A stretch of DNA of 5,742 bases, taken from Flavobacterium psychrophilum. Its GTDB lineage: Bacteria; Bacteroidota; Bacteroidia; Flavobacteriales; Flavobacteriaceae. The position numbers and the translations under genes were made by a program. Every line of letters starts with the position of its first letter. Positions within the stretch are counted from its first letter, which is position 1. The notes under the pieces were generated by a model, which had not been told where the DNA came from, ran no database searches, and saw nothing but the letters and a program-made list of their open reading frames with translations. Below, piece after piece: positions 1 through 5,742 of this stretch. The stretch covers positions 1 to 5,742 of the forward strand of contig CAMDGJ010000182.1 in NCBI GenBank assembly GCA_945897545.1, written 5' to 3'.

Positions 1-228
1 GTTACCATCAATGAATGCGAGCATTATTCGGCCATTTGGCGGACGGAATTTAGCAATCAATTTAAGGTCTTGTTTCACGATTTCTGCGGGATTGTGTGGA
101 TGCGAACCTTAATGTAGTTGCATTTTATCGTTACCCCAAGTTATATAGGCGGTTCATAATTGTCGAATATTATCAATATTATTGGGGAATTGCGCATCCC
201 GCTTTTCAACTACGGAATTGGTTTTCAT
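1..228 (-). pseudogene. Remnant of an unidentified gene, two in-frame stops, runs off left edge
   Basis: Reading the minus strand from an ATG at 228-226, one frame stays protein-like to the window edge but is interrupted by TGA at 156-154 and TAA at 111-109. The pieces are 24 codons (begins MKTNSVVEKRDAQF), 14 codons (TAYITWGNDKMQLH) and 36 codons (contains NPAEIVKQDLKLIAKF and RPPNGRIMLAFIDGN), the last still open at base 1. A stop lies five codons upstream of the ATG, so the frame would begin here. I do not recognise the family. The inference is a gene decayed by nonsense mutations. Alternatives are that the intact gene starts further left, at GTG 78-76 or ATG 24-22, and that the upstream part is merely non-coding. 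The opposite strand is also open for the first 38 codons, so coding direction is not certain. Confidence 0.3.
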
Positions 229-264
229 AGGTAAGTATTCATGTTATAAATGCTGTAGTTTTTT

Positions 265-351
265 GCTAGCGTGAGCATCCCGCTCCTGTCCATTCCAATT
301 TATAATTTATTTGCTATTATTTGATTTCACGAGCGGGACGCTCGCGCTAGC
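265..351. repeat. REP-like imperfect inverted repeat, 21-bp arms, 45-nt spacer
   Basis: The left arm 265-285 (starts GCTAGCGTGAGC, ends CCCGCTC) is the reverse complement of the right arm 331-351 (starts GAGCGGGACGC, ends GCGCTAGC) at 19 of 21 positions. The two mismatches are transitions, so each transcribed strand would have one G-U wobble and one A-C mismatch. The arms are GC-rich while the spacer (286-330) is AT-rich. The outer six bases of each arm are themselves the palindrome GCTAGC. The pattern resembles REP/REPIN-type extragenic repeats, which are often mobilised by IS200-like RAYT transposases. No transposase gene is present here, so it would have to be supplied in trans. The lack of a T-tract argues against a simple terminator, although a transcript could fold into a long hairpin. 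Confidence 0.7.
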
Positions 352-383
352 TGGGGTAAATTGTTTGGATATATTTTGACCTT

Positions 384-425
384 TAGAGCGACTCTACCCG
401 CTCCATTTCAATTTATAATTTATTT
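384..425. repeat. Decayed second copy of the left half of the REP-like block
   Basis: Positions 404-425 match 291-312, inside the spacer of the inverted repeat, at 21 of 22 bases. In both copies CCGCTC stands just before this stretch (280-285 and 398-403), with five extra bases in the first copy only. Further upstream, 384-403 is a diverged version of the left arm: it starts with TAG and ends with CCCGCTC, and its middle has become a small perfect hairpin, TAGAG-CGA-CTCTA (384-396). No matching right arm follows. This is a direct repeat about 113-118 nt from the first copy, best explained as an older or partial repeat unit. Confidence 0.55.
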
Positions 426-564
426 AATTTTGCTCTATTTAAAAAGTGGTGTACTTTCCTTTGTTGGGGATTTAAAACGCTCAATTAAATCTAGTAATTT
501 CACTTTCAAAAATCCAATAAATTTATTAAATAAAATACTCCAAATTTCAATCGTTAAAAATCCG

Positions 565-572
565 TAACTTTA
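565..572 (+). promoter_or_regulatory. Weak candidate -7 element for nnrD
   Basis: TAACTTTA at 565-572 matches seven of eight positions of the Bacteroidota -7 consensus TAnnTTTG. It lies 14 nt before the nnrD ATG, which would give a very short 5' leader. No proper TTTG -33 element lies at the expected distance; only TTTC at 545-548 is near. The AT-rich background makes chance matches likely. Confidence 0.25.
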
Positions 573-586
573 TACAAACAAATGCA

Positions 587-1435
587 ATGAAAAATTCTAT
601 TCAAATCCACAAAAAGGAAATCCTCAAACGCTATAAACCTATTGACGCCCATACTCACAAAGGCATTCAAGGTCACGCTTTATTAATTGGTGGGAGTTAT
701 GGCAAAATAGGAGCGATTGCTTTGTCCTCAAAAGCGTGTTTGAAAACCGGCTGTGGTTTGGTCACCGTGTTTATTCCACGCTGTGGTTACGAAATCCTTC
801 AAACTGCCAATCCAGAAGTGATGGTTCTGACCGATGTTCAAGAAAAATACATTTCGAAAATAGATTTTGATTTTATTCCTGAAGCCATCGGAATTGGTGC
901 TGGAATAGGGCAGGAGCTGGCAACCCAAAATGCACTTCACGAATTTTTAATCAATCACAAAACACCTTTAGTCATCGATGCTGATGCGCTAAATATTTTG
1001 TCCCAAAACGCAGGATGGATTTCACTGTTGCCTACTAAAACGATTCTCACACCACACCTCAAAGAACTGGAACGCCTCATCGGAAAATGGAATTCTGAAG
1101 ACGAAAAATTCGAAAAGACGGTTGCTTTTTCCAAGTTGCATCGTCTTATTATAGTGATGAAAGGTGCACCAACGTTCATAATTGATGGAGAAACGATTTA
1201 TGAAAATACAACTGGAAACGCAGCCTTGGCCACGGCTGGAACTGGAGATGTTTTAACTGGTATGATTACAAGTTTATTAGCGCAAGCCTACGAACCCATT
1301 GATGCAGCAATTCTAGGTGTTTACCTTCACGGATTTACTGCCAACATTGCCTTAATCGAAACGGGTTACCAATCTTTTATCGCTTCAGATGTAATAGCCA
1401 ATATTGGGAAAGCGTATTTGAGTTTGGAGAAATAA
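587..1435 (+). CDS. nnrD: ADP-dependent NAD(P)H-hydrate dehydratase (stand-alone YjeF_C / carbohydrate-kinase-like)
   Basis: Predicted 282-aa cytoplasmic enzyme that dehydrates damaged (S)-NADHX and NADPHX back to NADH and NADPH using ADP (metabolite repair). The whole protein is one YjeF_C domain of the ribokinase-like fold. Visible signatures are [16 protein letters not shown] (24-39, the N-terminal glycine-rich motif), VIDADALN (129-136), [12 protein letters not shown] (153-164), MKGAPT (191-196) and the hallmark [16 protein letters not shown] (210-225), in which D221 aligns with the catalytic aspartate. Length fits stand-alone members such as the roughly 276-aa Bacillus type. The N-terminal epimerase domain (NnrE/YjeF_N) found fused in E. 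coli and many relatives is absent, and 586 nt of upstream sequence show no trace of it. The ATG at 587 gives the normal N-terminus; an out-of-frame ATG at 582 is ignored. The gene is alone on the plus strand and convergent with the acetyltransferase gene. All key motifs are intact, so it should be functional. Confidence 0.93.
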   Translation: MKNSIQIHKKEILKRYKPIDAHTHKGIQGHALLIGGSYGKIGAIALSSKACLKTGCGLVTVFIPRCGYEILQTANPEVMVLTDVQEKYISKIDFDFIPEAIGIGAGIGQELATQNALHEFLINHKTPLVIDADALNILSQNAGWISLLPTKTILTPHLKELERLIGKWNSEDEKFEKTVAFSKLHRLIIVMKGAPTFIIDGETIYENTTGNAALATAGTGDVLTGMITSLLAQAYEPIDAAILGVYLHGFTANIALIETGYQSFIASDVIANIGKAYLSLEK

Positions 1436-1541
1436 ATTTAACTTAATTGAACCATATAAGACATTTAAGGTCATTTAAGCTGGAATAAATATATAAGGTC
1501 TGTTCTAATCCTTCTTATCTTTGTAATCCGTGGCCTATTTT
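1436..1541. repeat. Convergent intergenic gap with phased TTAAG/ATAAG repeats
   Basis: Between the two converging stop codons, ACATTTAAGG (1461-1470) is followed directly by TCATTTAAGC (1471-1480), a 10-nt tandem repeat with two mismatches, both at the ends of the unit. ATATAAG also occurs before it (1454-1460) and after it (1491-1497), and a CTTAA in inverse orientation lies at 1443-1447. The result is TAAG-type motifs spaced about 10 nt, one helical turn, apart. From memory, similar strings with ATATAAG, CATTTAAG and AATCCGTGG recur between genes in Flavobacterium genomes, so this may be a dispersed intergenic repeat; I cannot verify that here. No GC-rich terminator hairpin was found, although both flanking transcripts should end here. 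Confidence 0.4.
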
Positions 1542-2093
1542 TTATTCAAAATCAGTGTTTAGCGGTGCGTGTAATAAATCATTTTGTAGTATCTTTTTCT
1601 CCAACACCATAAACTCTAAAGGTTCATTAGCGGTTTGACTAAAAACGTCGCTCACCGGAAATGGTTCTCTTAATCCTGTATCGACAAAACCATTACGTTT
1701 GTACCACGAAATAAGTTCTTCACGAACAGAAATAACCGTCATTACAATTTTAGACAAACTCAAGTCCGCTGCGTAAATTTCAGCTTGTTGCATTAATTTT
1801 TTTCCAATACCGCTATTTTGCAACTCAGGCGAAACGGTCAGCATTCCTATATACAATTCATTCATTTTTTCTTCCAACAATACACAACCTATAATCTCGT
1901 TGTTTTTCGAATATTTTAGAATGGTGTTTTTCTGGTCTTGAATAATCTCAATTAATTCGTCTTCGGTAGTTCGTTTACCCTCTAATATGTTGGCTTCGGT
2001 AGTCCATCCTTTTTTAGAAGATTCCCCTCGATAAGCGGAATTGATCAGTTTATTTAAGGAGGAGACGTCTGCAAAAGATGCTTTTGTAATCAT
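1542..2093 (-). CDS. GNAT family N-acetyltransferase, substrate unknown
   Basis: Predicted 183-aa cytoplasmic acetyltransferase using acetyl-CoA. The fold's motif A is clear: YIGMLTVSPELQNSGIG (81-97), where QNSGIG is the Q/R-x-x-G-x-G pyrophosphate loop of acetyl-CoA binding, followed by helix KKLMQQAE. Motif B is LISWYKRNGFVDTG (128-141 region), with Y131 at the place of the usual catalytic or thiolate-protonating tyrosine. The N-terminal segment AYRGESSKKGWTTEA (20-34) with the following GKRTTEDEL is a recognisable signature of one GNAT subfamily whose members are mostly uncharacterised; it probably shapes the acceptor site. The protein ends in a short charged tail after the domain. ATG at 2093 is the natural start, placing the first beta strand (MITKASFADV) at residue 1. 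It lies 139 nt downstream of the receptor gene, a gap wide enough for its own promoter. Small-molecule or peptide acetylation cannot be distinguished from sequence. Confidence 0.85.
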   Translation of the reverse strand: MITKASFADVSSLNKLINSAYRGESSKKGWTTEANILEGKRTTEDELIEIIQDQKNTILKYSKNNEIIGCVLLEEKMNELYIGMLTVSPELQNSGIGKKLMQQAEIYAADLSLSKIVMTVISVREELISWYKRNGFVDTGLREPFPVSDVFSQTANEPLEFMVLEKKILQNDLLHAPLNTDFE

Positions 2094-2132
2094 AGGTAAT
2101 TTTTATTTTCCCAATTGTGGTTCTCAATTTGT

Positions 2133-2140
2133 CAAAGTTA
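2133..2140 (-). promoter_or_regulatory. Candidate -7 promoter element for the GNAT gene
   Basis: Read on the minus strand, 2140-2133 is TAACTTTG, a perfect match to the Bacteroidota -7 consensus TAnnTTTG, about 40 nt before the ATG at 2093. Upstream, a run of eight T and a TTTG lie close by, but that TTTG is only 13 nt from the -7 box instead of the usual 17-23, so the -33 element is imperfect. The rest of the 139-nt gap (2094-2232) holds a small GC-rich patch near 2211-2225 and no clear terminator for the receptor gene. Confidence 0.45.
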
Positions 2141-2232
2141 AAAAAAATTGCAACAAAATGATATTTGATAATAAGTGTTCGTTGACCTTAGACTAAATAG
2201 AGCAATTTGTAGCCGGCATCGCCAGAAATAAA

Positions 2233-4707
2233 CTAAAATTCTTTTTCTCCAAATTCACTTGTAGGGAGTTTGTTTTTGCTCGTTAGTTTATTGAAATTAT
2301 AGCTAAAATTCAATTGTACTATATTGGTTTCGTAAATATAATTTGTTGTAGTATAAAAGTCGCTTCCATAGGTTGTAATCCTTTGCTGGTTCGTGTCCAT
2401 ATTGCCAAAATTTATGTATTGCCATTGAAAACCTAAACTTCCTTTGCCGTCTAAAATGGTTTTCTTTAGGGACATATTAGGCGTTAGAAAACTGGAATCG
2501 ACGCCTTGCGCACTGGGTTTTTCAGAAATATAATTTACGTTTGCGGTTAAACTCCAATTCTTGCCTAAATTGAAAGTTCCATTAGCATTTACCGAATAAA
2601 CCCAATCCGAATTATTAACTGTTGCTATTTCTCCTAAAATATCCAAATCACCACTGATTTTGTAGTTATAAATATTCGCTCCAAGATATAGGGAAAGCCA
2701 TTTTCTAGGTTTATAATTGGTTCCAATTTCTAAGCCATATAATCTTGCATTTTCGGCATTGGTATATACTCTGTTCAAAATTGTATCGTTGTAAACACTG
2801 TTGACTCTTTGAATGGGATTTTTGATGTTTTGAAAATACAAAGTAGAGAAGAATGTTCCCTTTTTGAAAGTATGGTTGATACCAATTTCCGCTAAATCGA
2901 CAAATTGAGGTAATAAATCGGGGTCTCCTTGCTCTAAAGTTTCGGAATGTTCTCTTTCGGGAATTGGATTTAATTCGGAATTATTATTTCGTTGTACTCT
3001 TTTGCTGTATCCTACTTTTGAGTTCCAAGAGTCGTTAAAGGTGTACACCAAATTAGCTGAGGGGAAAAGCTTGCTAAAATTTAAGATATGTGGATTTGGG
3101 TCAGTGGACAAAATCACTTCTCTGGCAGAATATTCATATCGCAAACCCGCTACATATTGAAGTTTTTCTGATTTTCCTGAATACTGTGAATAAACAGCAT
3201 TGATATTATTGTTTGTTTTTACGGTTCCTCTAAATTCAGAATAATCAACTGGTGGAATTGGTTCAGGATCTACAATATATCCAAAAGTGCCATCTTGCCT
3301 GTCATTTCGGTATTGGTAACCGCTTTCTAATTTTCCATTACCTATGTTTATTGCGTAATCAATTTTAATACGATAGCCATAAATTGGATTAGAATAAGGA
3401 TTGTTAACTTCTTGAAAAACGGTTTGTTTAGCAGGATAATCCATATTTAAATTTATGGTATTTCCGTATAAATTTGCGTACTCATAAAGTATTGACGAGG
3501 TCAATGTAGATTTGTTTGCAAAGGAATGGGTGTAGTCAAAATTGGCCAAAGTGAATTTAGCCTCTTTCGTTTGTACATTCGAATTGAAATAAGTAATCTG
3601 GTTCAAAATAGCATCTGTGTTCAAATCAGAAGTGCTATTGTTGTATACAAGATCGGCTCTTCTAGCCTGAAATTTCTTTCCTAAATAGAGTCCAAAATTG
3701 AATGCGTTTTTTTTATTCGCCGTATAATTTATTGCCGTTTTTGCAGAATAATTATACTTGTCAAAACTTCTTTCTCCGTTTGAAGGGAATCGCGTAATGG
3801 TATTTATATCGAAATCTTTGGTGTAAGCATCACCTTCGCGATACCCATTATTGTCATTTCGTAGATAATTTAAGGTAAGCGCAATATCGATTTTGTCTTT
3901 TTTATAATTGGCTGTTAGGTCACCCCCAAAACGTATGGGTTTTTCCAAATTATCATAATCATCTGTGCTAGGTAAACCACCCATTATATTTGTGGATAAC
4001 GCAAATCCATCAATGCTTCCTTTGGTGGTTACTATATTAATAATTCCGCCTTTACCATCGGGGTCATATTTGGCAGTAGGTGCAGTAATCAACTCAATAT
4101 TTTCGATAGTGTTTGTTGGTAATTGGCTTAAAACGGTTGCAGCGTCAGTTAAAACAGGTTTCCCATTCACCAATACCATAAATCCATTTGAACCTCTTAG
4201 ACTAATTTCGCCTTGACCATTTACAGTAATAGACGGCAGATTTTTTATCACATCAATCGCTGTGCCTCCTCTGGTAGTTTCAAATTGGCTTGCTTTGTAT
4301 TGTTGTTTGTCAATTCTATTTTTGGAATTGGTATTCTTGCCCTTTACAACTACTTCCTGTAAAACTTGATTGCCAAGTTTTAATTTAATTGGATCTAACT
4401 GAATGACTTGTTTGTATTGGATAATAATGTTCTCTGCAATTTGCGCTTGGTAGCCTACAAAATAAATTTTGAGTTTATACTTTCCTGAATTGATGTTTTT
4501 GATTGTAAAAACCCCATTTTTATTGGATAGATCGCCAGCACTGACGGTATTATCAACAGAATTTATTAGTGCAACACTCGCATATTCTATTGGAGAATTA
4601 GTTTGATTATCTAAAATAGTACCTCTTATGATCCCTTTTTGAGCTGAAACACCACTTAAAACAAAAAGAAGGAATAGAAAATTGAAACAATATTTTTTAA
4701 CAGACAT
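2233..4707 (-). CDS. TonB-dependent outer-membrane receptor (OMP_b-brl_3 type), ligand unknown
   Basis: Predicted 824-aa TonB-dependent outer-membrane receptor. Residues 1-22 form a Sec signal peptide (VKK n-region, FLFLLFVL core, cleavage after VSA with Gln as first mature residue). A CarboxypepD_reg-like beta-sandwich domain follows (about 26-112, starting IIRGTILD), then a plug domain (about 136-229) with RGGTAIDVIKNLPSI, RGSNGFMVLVNGKPV and APTAKYDPDGKGGIINIV. The 22-stranded-type barrel fills 230-806; YTNAENARLYGLEIG, PEREHSETLEQGDPDLLP and the last strand IVQLNFSYNFN are typical of the outer-membrane beta-barrel family PF14905. A hydrophilic tail ends SEFGEKEF. I chose ATG 4707 over an in-frame GTG at 4731 (832 aa) because it gives a standard signal peptide and avoids overlapping the thrC stop. 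It begins 20 nt after thrC, so read-through from thrC is likely. No SusD-type lipoprotein follows, so this is not a SusCD glycan importer. The ligand, perhaps a metal chelate or peptide, cannot be assigned. Confidence 0.9.
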   Translation of the reverse strand: MSVKKYCFNFLFLLFVLSGVSAQKGIIRGTILDNQTNSPIEYASVALINSVDNTVSAGDLSNKNGVFTIKNINSGKYKLKIYFVGYQAQIAENIIIQYKQVIQLDPIKLKLGNQVLQEVVVKGKNTNSKNRIDKQQYKASQFETTRGGTAIDVIKNLPSITVNGQGEISLRGSNGFMVLVNGKPVLTDAATVLSQLPTNTIENIELITAPTAKYDPDGKGGIINIVTTKGSIDGFALSTNIMGGLPSTDDYDNLEKPIRFGGDLTANYKKDKIDIALTLNYLRNDNNGYREGDAYTKDFDINTITRFPSNGERSFDKYNYSAKTAINYTANKKNAFNFGLYLGKKFQARRADLVYNNSTSDLNTDAILNQITYFNSNVQTKEAKFTLANFDYTHSFANKSTLTSSILYEYANLYGNTINLNMDYPAKQTVFQEVNNPYSNPIYGYRIKIDYAINIGNGKLESGYQYRNDRQDGTFGYIVDPEPIPPVDYSEFRGTVKTNNNINAVYSQYSGKSEKLQYVAGLRYEYSAREVILSTDPNPHILNFSKLFPSANLVYTFNDSWNSKVGYSKRVQRNNNSELNPIPEREHSETLEQGDPDLLPQFVDLAEIGINHTFKKGTFFSTLYFQNIKNPIQRVNSVYNDTILNRVYTNAENARLYGLEIGTNYKPRKWLSLYLGANIYNYKISGDLDILGEIATVNNSDWVYSVNANGTFNLGKNWSLTANVNYISEKPSAQGVDSSFLTPNMSLKKTILDGKGSLGFQWQYINFGNMDTNQQRITTYGSDFYTTTNYIYETNIVQLNFSYNFNKLTSKNKLPTSEFGEKEF

Positions 4708-4727
4708 TATCTTTTTTTTACAATTTT

Positions 4728-5742
4728 TCACCCTAAAAAAGATTTCAATTCCTCGTAAGTCTTAATTTTTGTACTTACTTTTTCTTTATTCAAAACGCTT
4801 TCTATTTGGGTTGGAATAGGCAATTTTATATTCAATGCTGGTTCTACCACATCTAAAAATTTTATAGGATGAGCAGTTTCTAAGAAAATCCCAATGGCGT
4901 TTGGATTGTTTTGCAATTCTTGTTTCAATCCTAAATATCCTATAGCTCCGTGAGGTTCTGCAATGTACCCGTCAGTTTTATAGATGGATTGCATTGCTTC
5001 TAAAGTTTCTTGATCGGTATAAGAAAAGGAAGAGAAATCTTTTTTGAATTCCTCCAAATCGTTATTGTACATTTCCTGGATTCTGATAAAATTACTTGGA
5101 TTTCCCACGTCCATCGCATTTGAAATTGTTGCTTTGGATGGTTTTGGATCGTAATTTCCTTTTTCTAAAAATCGTGGAACCGTATCATTGACATTGGTCG
5201 CAGCCACGAAATGTTCAATAGGCAAACCCATTTTTTTGGCTATGATTCCAGCACAAATATTTCCAAAATTTCCACTTGGACAAGAAAATACCAAGGGTTT
5301 GTTTTGCGATTTCAATTGCTTGTAAGCGAAGAAAAAGTAAAACATTTGGGGTAACCAACGCGCAATATTAATCGAGTTGGCCGAAGTCAAGTTATGGTGT
5401 GACAAACTTTCGTCCAAAAAGGCTTTTTTGACCATATCTTGACAATCATCAAAAAAACCATCAACTTCCAATGCTTTGATGTTTTGTCCCAAAGTCGTCA
5501 ATTGTCTTTCTTGAATATCGCTCACTTTCCCAGAAGGATACAAAATAATGACTTCAACGCCCTGAACACCAAGAAAACCGCTGGCAACAGCTCCACCTGT
5601 GTCTCCAGATGTAGCTACAAGAACTGTGTTTTTATTATCTTTCTTATCTTTGTTGAAAAAGGCTAAGCACCGAGACATAAACCGAGCGCCAACATCCTTG
5701 AATGCCATCGTTGGCCCGTGATATAATTCTAAGGCATAAATT
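4728..5742 (-). CDS. thrC: Threonine synthase, 5' end cut by window edge
   Basis: PLP-dependent enzyme converting O-phospho-L-homoserine to L-threonine and phosphate, the last step of threonine biosynthesis in the cytoplasm. The frame is open to the right edge; the ATG at 5708 is internal, because the preceding codons read ALELYHGPT, the usual lead into the active site. Of the visible 337 residues, K15 (codon 5699-5697) in PTMAFKDVGARF is the Schiff-base lysine. It aligns with Lys107 of the E. coli enzyme, so roughly 90 N-terminal residues are missing and the full protein would be about 430 aa. Other signatures are ATSGDTGGA (43-51), PSGNFGN (155-161, PLP phosphate loop), NVNDTVPRF (183-191), SNAMDVGNPSN (207-217), AEPHGAIGY (261-269) and ETAHPIKF (288-295). 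These place it in the E. coli-like branch. The family usually has Leu where this protein has Met in GPTMAFKD, a mild substitution. In relatives thrC follows thrA and thrB, which would lie to the right of this window. The stop TGA is at 4730-4728. Confidence 0.95.
   Translation of the reverse strand, partial: IYALELYHGPTMAFKDVGARFMSRCLAFFNKDKKDNKNTVLVATSGDTGGAVASGFLGVQGVEVIILYPSGKVSDIQERQLTTLGQNIKALEVDGFFDDCQDMVKKAFLDESLSHHNLTSANSINIARWLPQMFYFFFAYKQLKSQNKPLVFSCPSGNFGNICAGIIAKKMGLPIEHFVAATNVNDTVPRFLEKGNYDPKPSKATISNAMDVGNPSNFIRIQEMYNNDLEEFKKDFSSFSYTDQETLEAMQSIYKTDGYIAEPHGAIGYLGLKQELQNNPNAIGIFLETAHPIKFLDVVEPALNIKLPIPTQIESVLNKEKVSTKIKTYEELKSFLG

Larger units (their letters stand above)
229..586. 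other. Non-coding stretch carrying REP-like repeats and the nnrD upstream region
   Basis: This 358-nt gap has no convincing gene. The only plus-strand frame of note (361-567) starts with TTG, has a low-complexity Ile/Leu/Lys/Asn-rich translation with no motif, and overlaps the repeat block at 384-425, so I leave it out as a gene. The left part holds the inverted repeat at 265-351. The middle holds a decayed copy of the repeat at 384-425. The right part (about 430-586) is A/T-rich upstream DNA of nnrD, with a 12-nt AT-only palindrome at 516-527 that is expected by chance in such DNA. No tRNA, riboswitch or terminator with a T-tract was seen. Confidence 0.6.

Noticed and set aside
516..527. Perfect 12-nt palindrome AATAAATTTATT upstream of nnrD
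   Set aside because: It contains only A and T in very AT-rich DNA, where such palindromes arise readily by chance; no second operator-like copy nearby.
361..567. 68-residue plus-strand frame before nnrD
   Set aside because: It starts with TTG, has low-complexity Ile/Leu/Lys/Asn composition, no motif, and overlaps the decayed repeat copy; best seen as chance in AT-rich DNA.
728..1179. Two minus-strand frames inside nnrD
   Set aside because: Shadows antisense to a clearly functional gene; no recognisable motif and no start context.
2208..2228. GC-rich patch with GCCGGC and a possible small hairpin downstream of the receptor stop
   Set aside because: The possible stem is only about three base pairs and no T-tract follows on the transcribed strand, so it does not qualify as a terminator.
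3965..4216. 83-residue plus-strand frame inside the receptor gene
   Set aside because: Antisense shadow of the highly conserved plug domain; no independent evidence of coding.
5439..5666. 75-residue plus-strand frame inside thrC
   Set aside because: Antisense shadow of threonine synthase, which has all its motifs on the other strand.
5706..5708. ATG at 5708 as the thrC start
   Set aside because: The reading frame continues upstream to the window edge as ALELYHGPT, which is conserved threonine synthase sequence, so this Met is internal.

Overview
The window looks like ordinary chromosomal DNA from a member of the Bacteroidota, most likely Flavobacterium or a close relative. The evidence is low GC with A/T-rich codon use, no Shine-Dalgarno-like sequences before the starts, a large TonB-dependent outer-membrane receptor whose mature protein would begin with Gln, and at least one TAnnTTTG-type -7 promoter element. 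No mobile-element gene, CRISPR array, phage gene or RNA gene was found.

Layout from left to right. Positions 1-228 hold a minus-strand reading frame with two in-frame stops, probably a gene remnant running off the left edge. Positions 229-586 are non-coding and carry a REP-like long inverted repeat (265-351) plus a decayed partial copy of the same block (384-425). Positions 587-1435 (+) encode a stand-alone ADP-dependent NAD(P)H-hydrate dehydratase (NnrD). A short convergent intergenic gap with phased TTAAG/ATAAG repeats follows (1436-1541). All remaining genes are on the minus strand. In transcription order they are threonine synthase (thrC, 5' end cut by the right edge, 5742-4728), a TonB-dependent receptor of the OMP_b-brl_3 type (4707-2233) starting 20 nt after thrC, and a GNAT acetyltransferase (2093-1542) after a 139-nt gap that seems to hold its own promoter.

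Functionally this is a housekeeping region: metabolite repair (NnrD), threonine biosynthesis (ThrC), nutrient or envelope transport (the receptor) and an acetyltransferase of unknown substrate. The close spacing of thrC and the receptor suggests co-transcription, but nothing in the sequence links their functions. I see no convincing undescribed multi-gene system. The most interesting items are the REP-like repeat with its decayed copy, the interrupted frame at the left edge, and the thrC-receptor junction.
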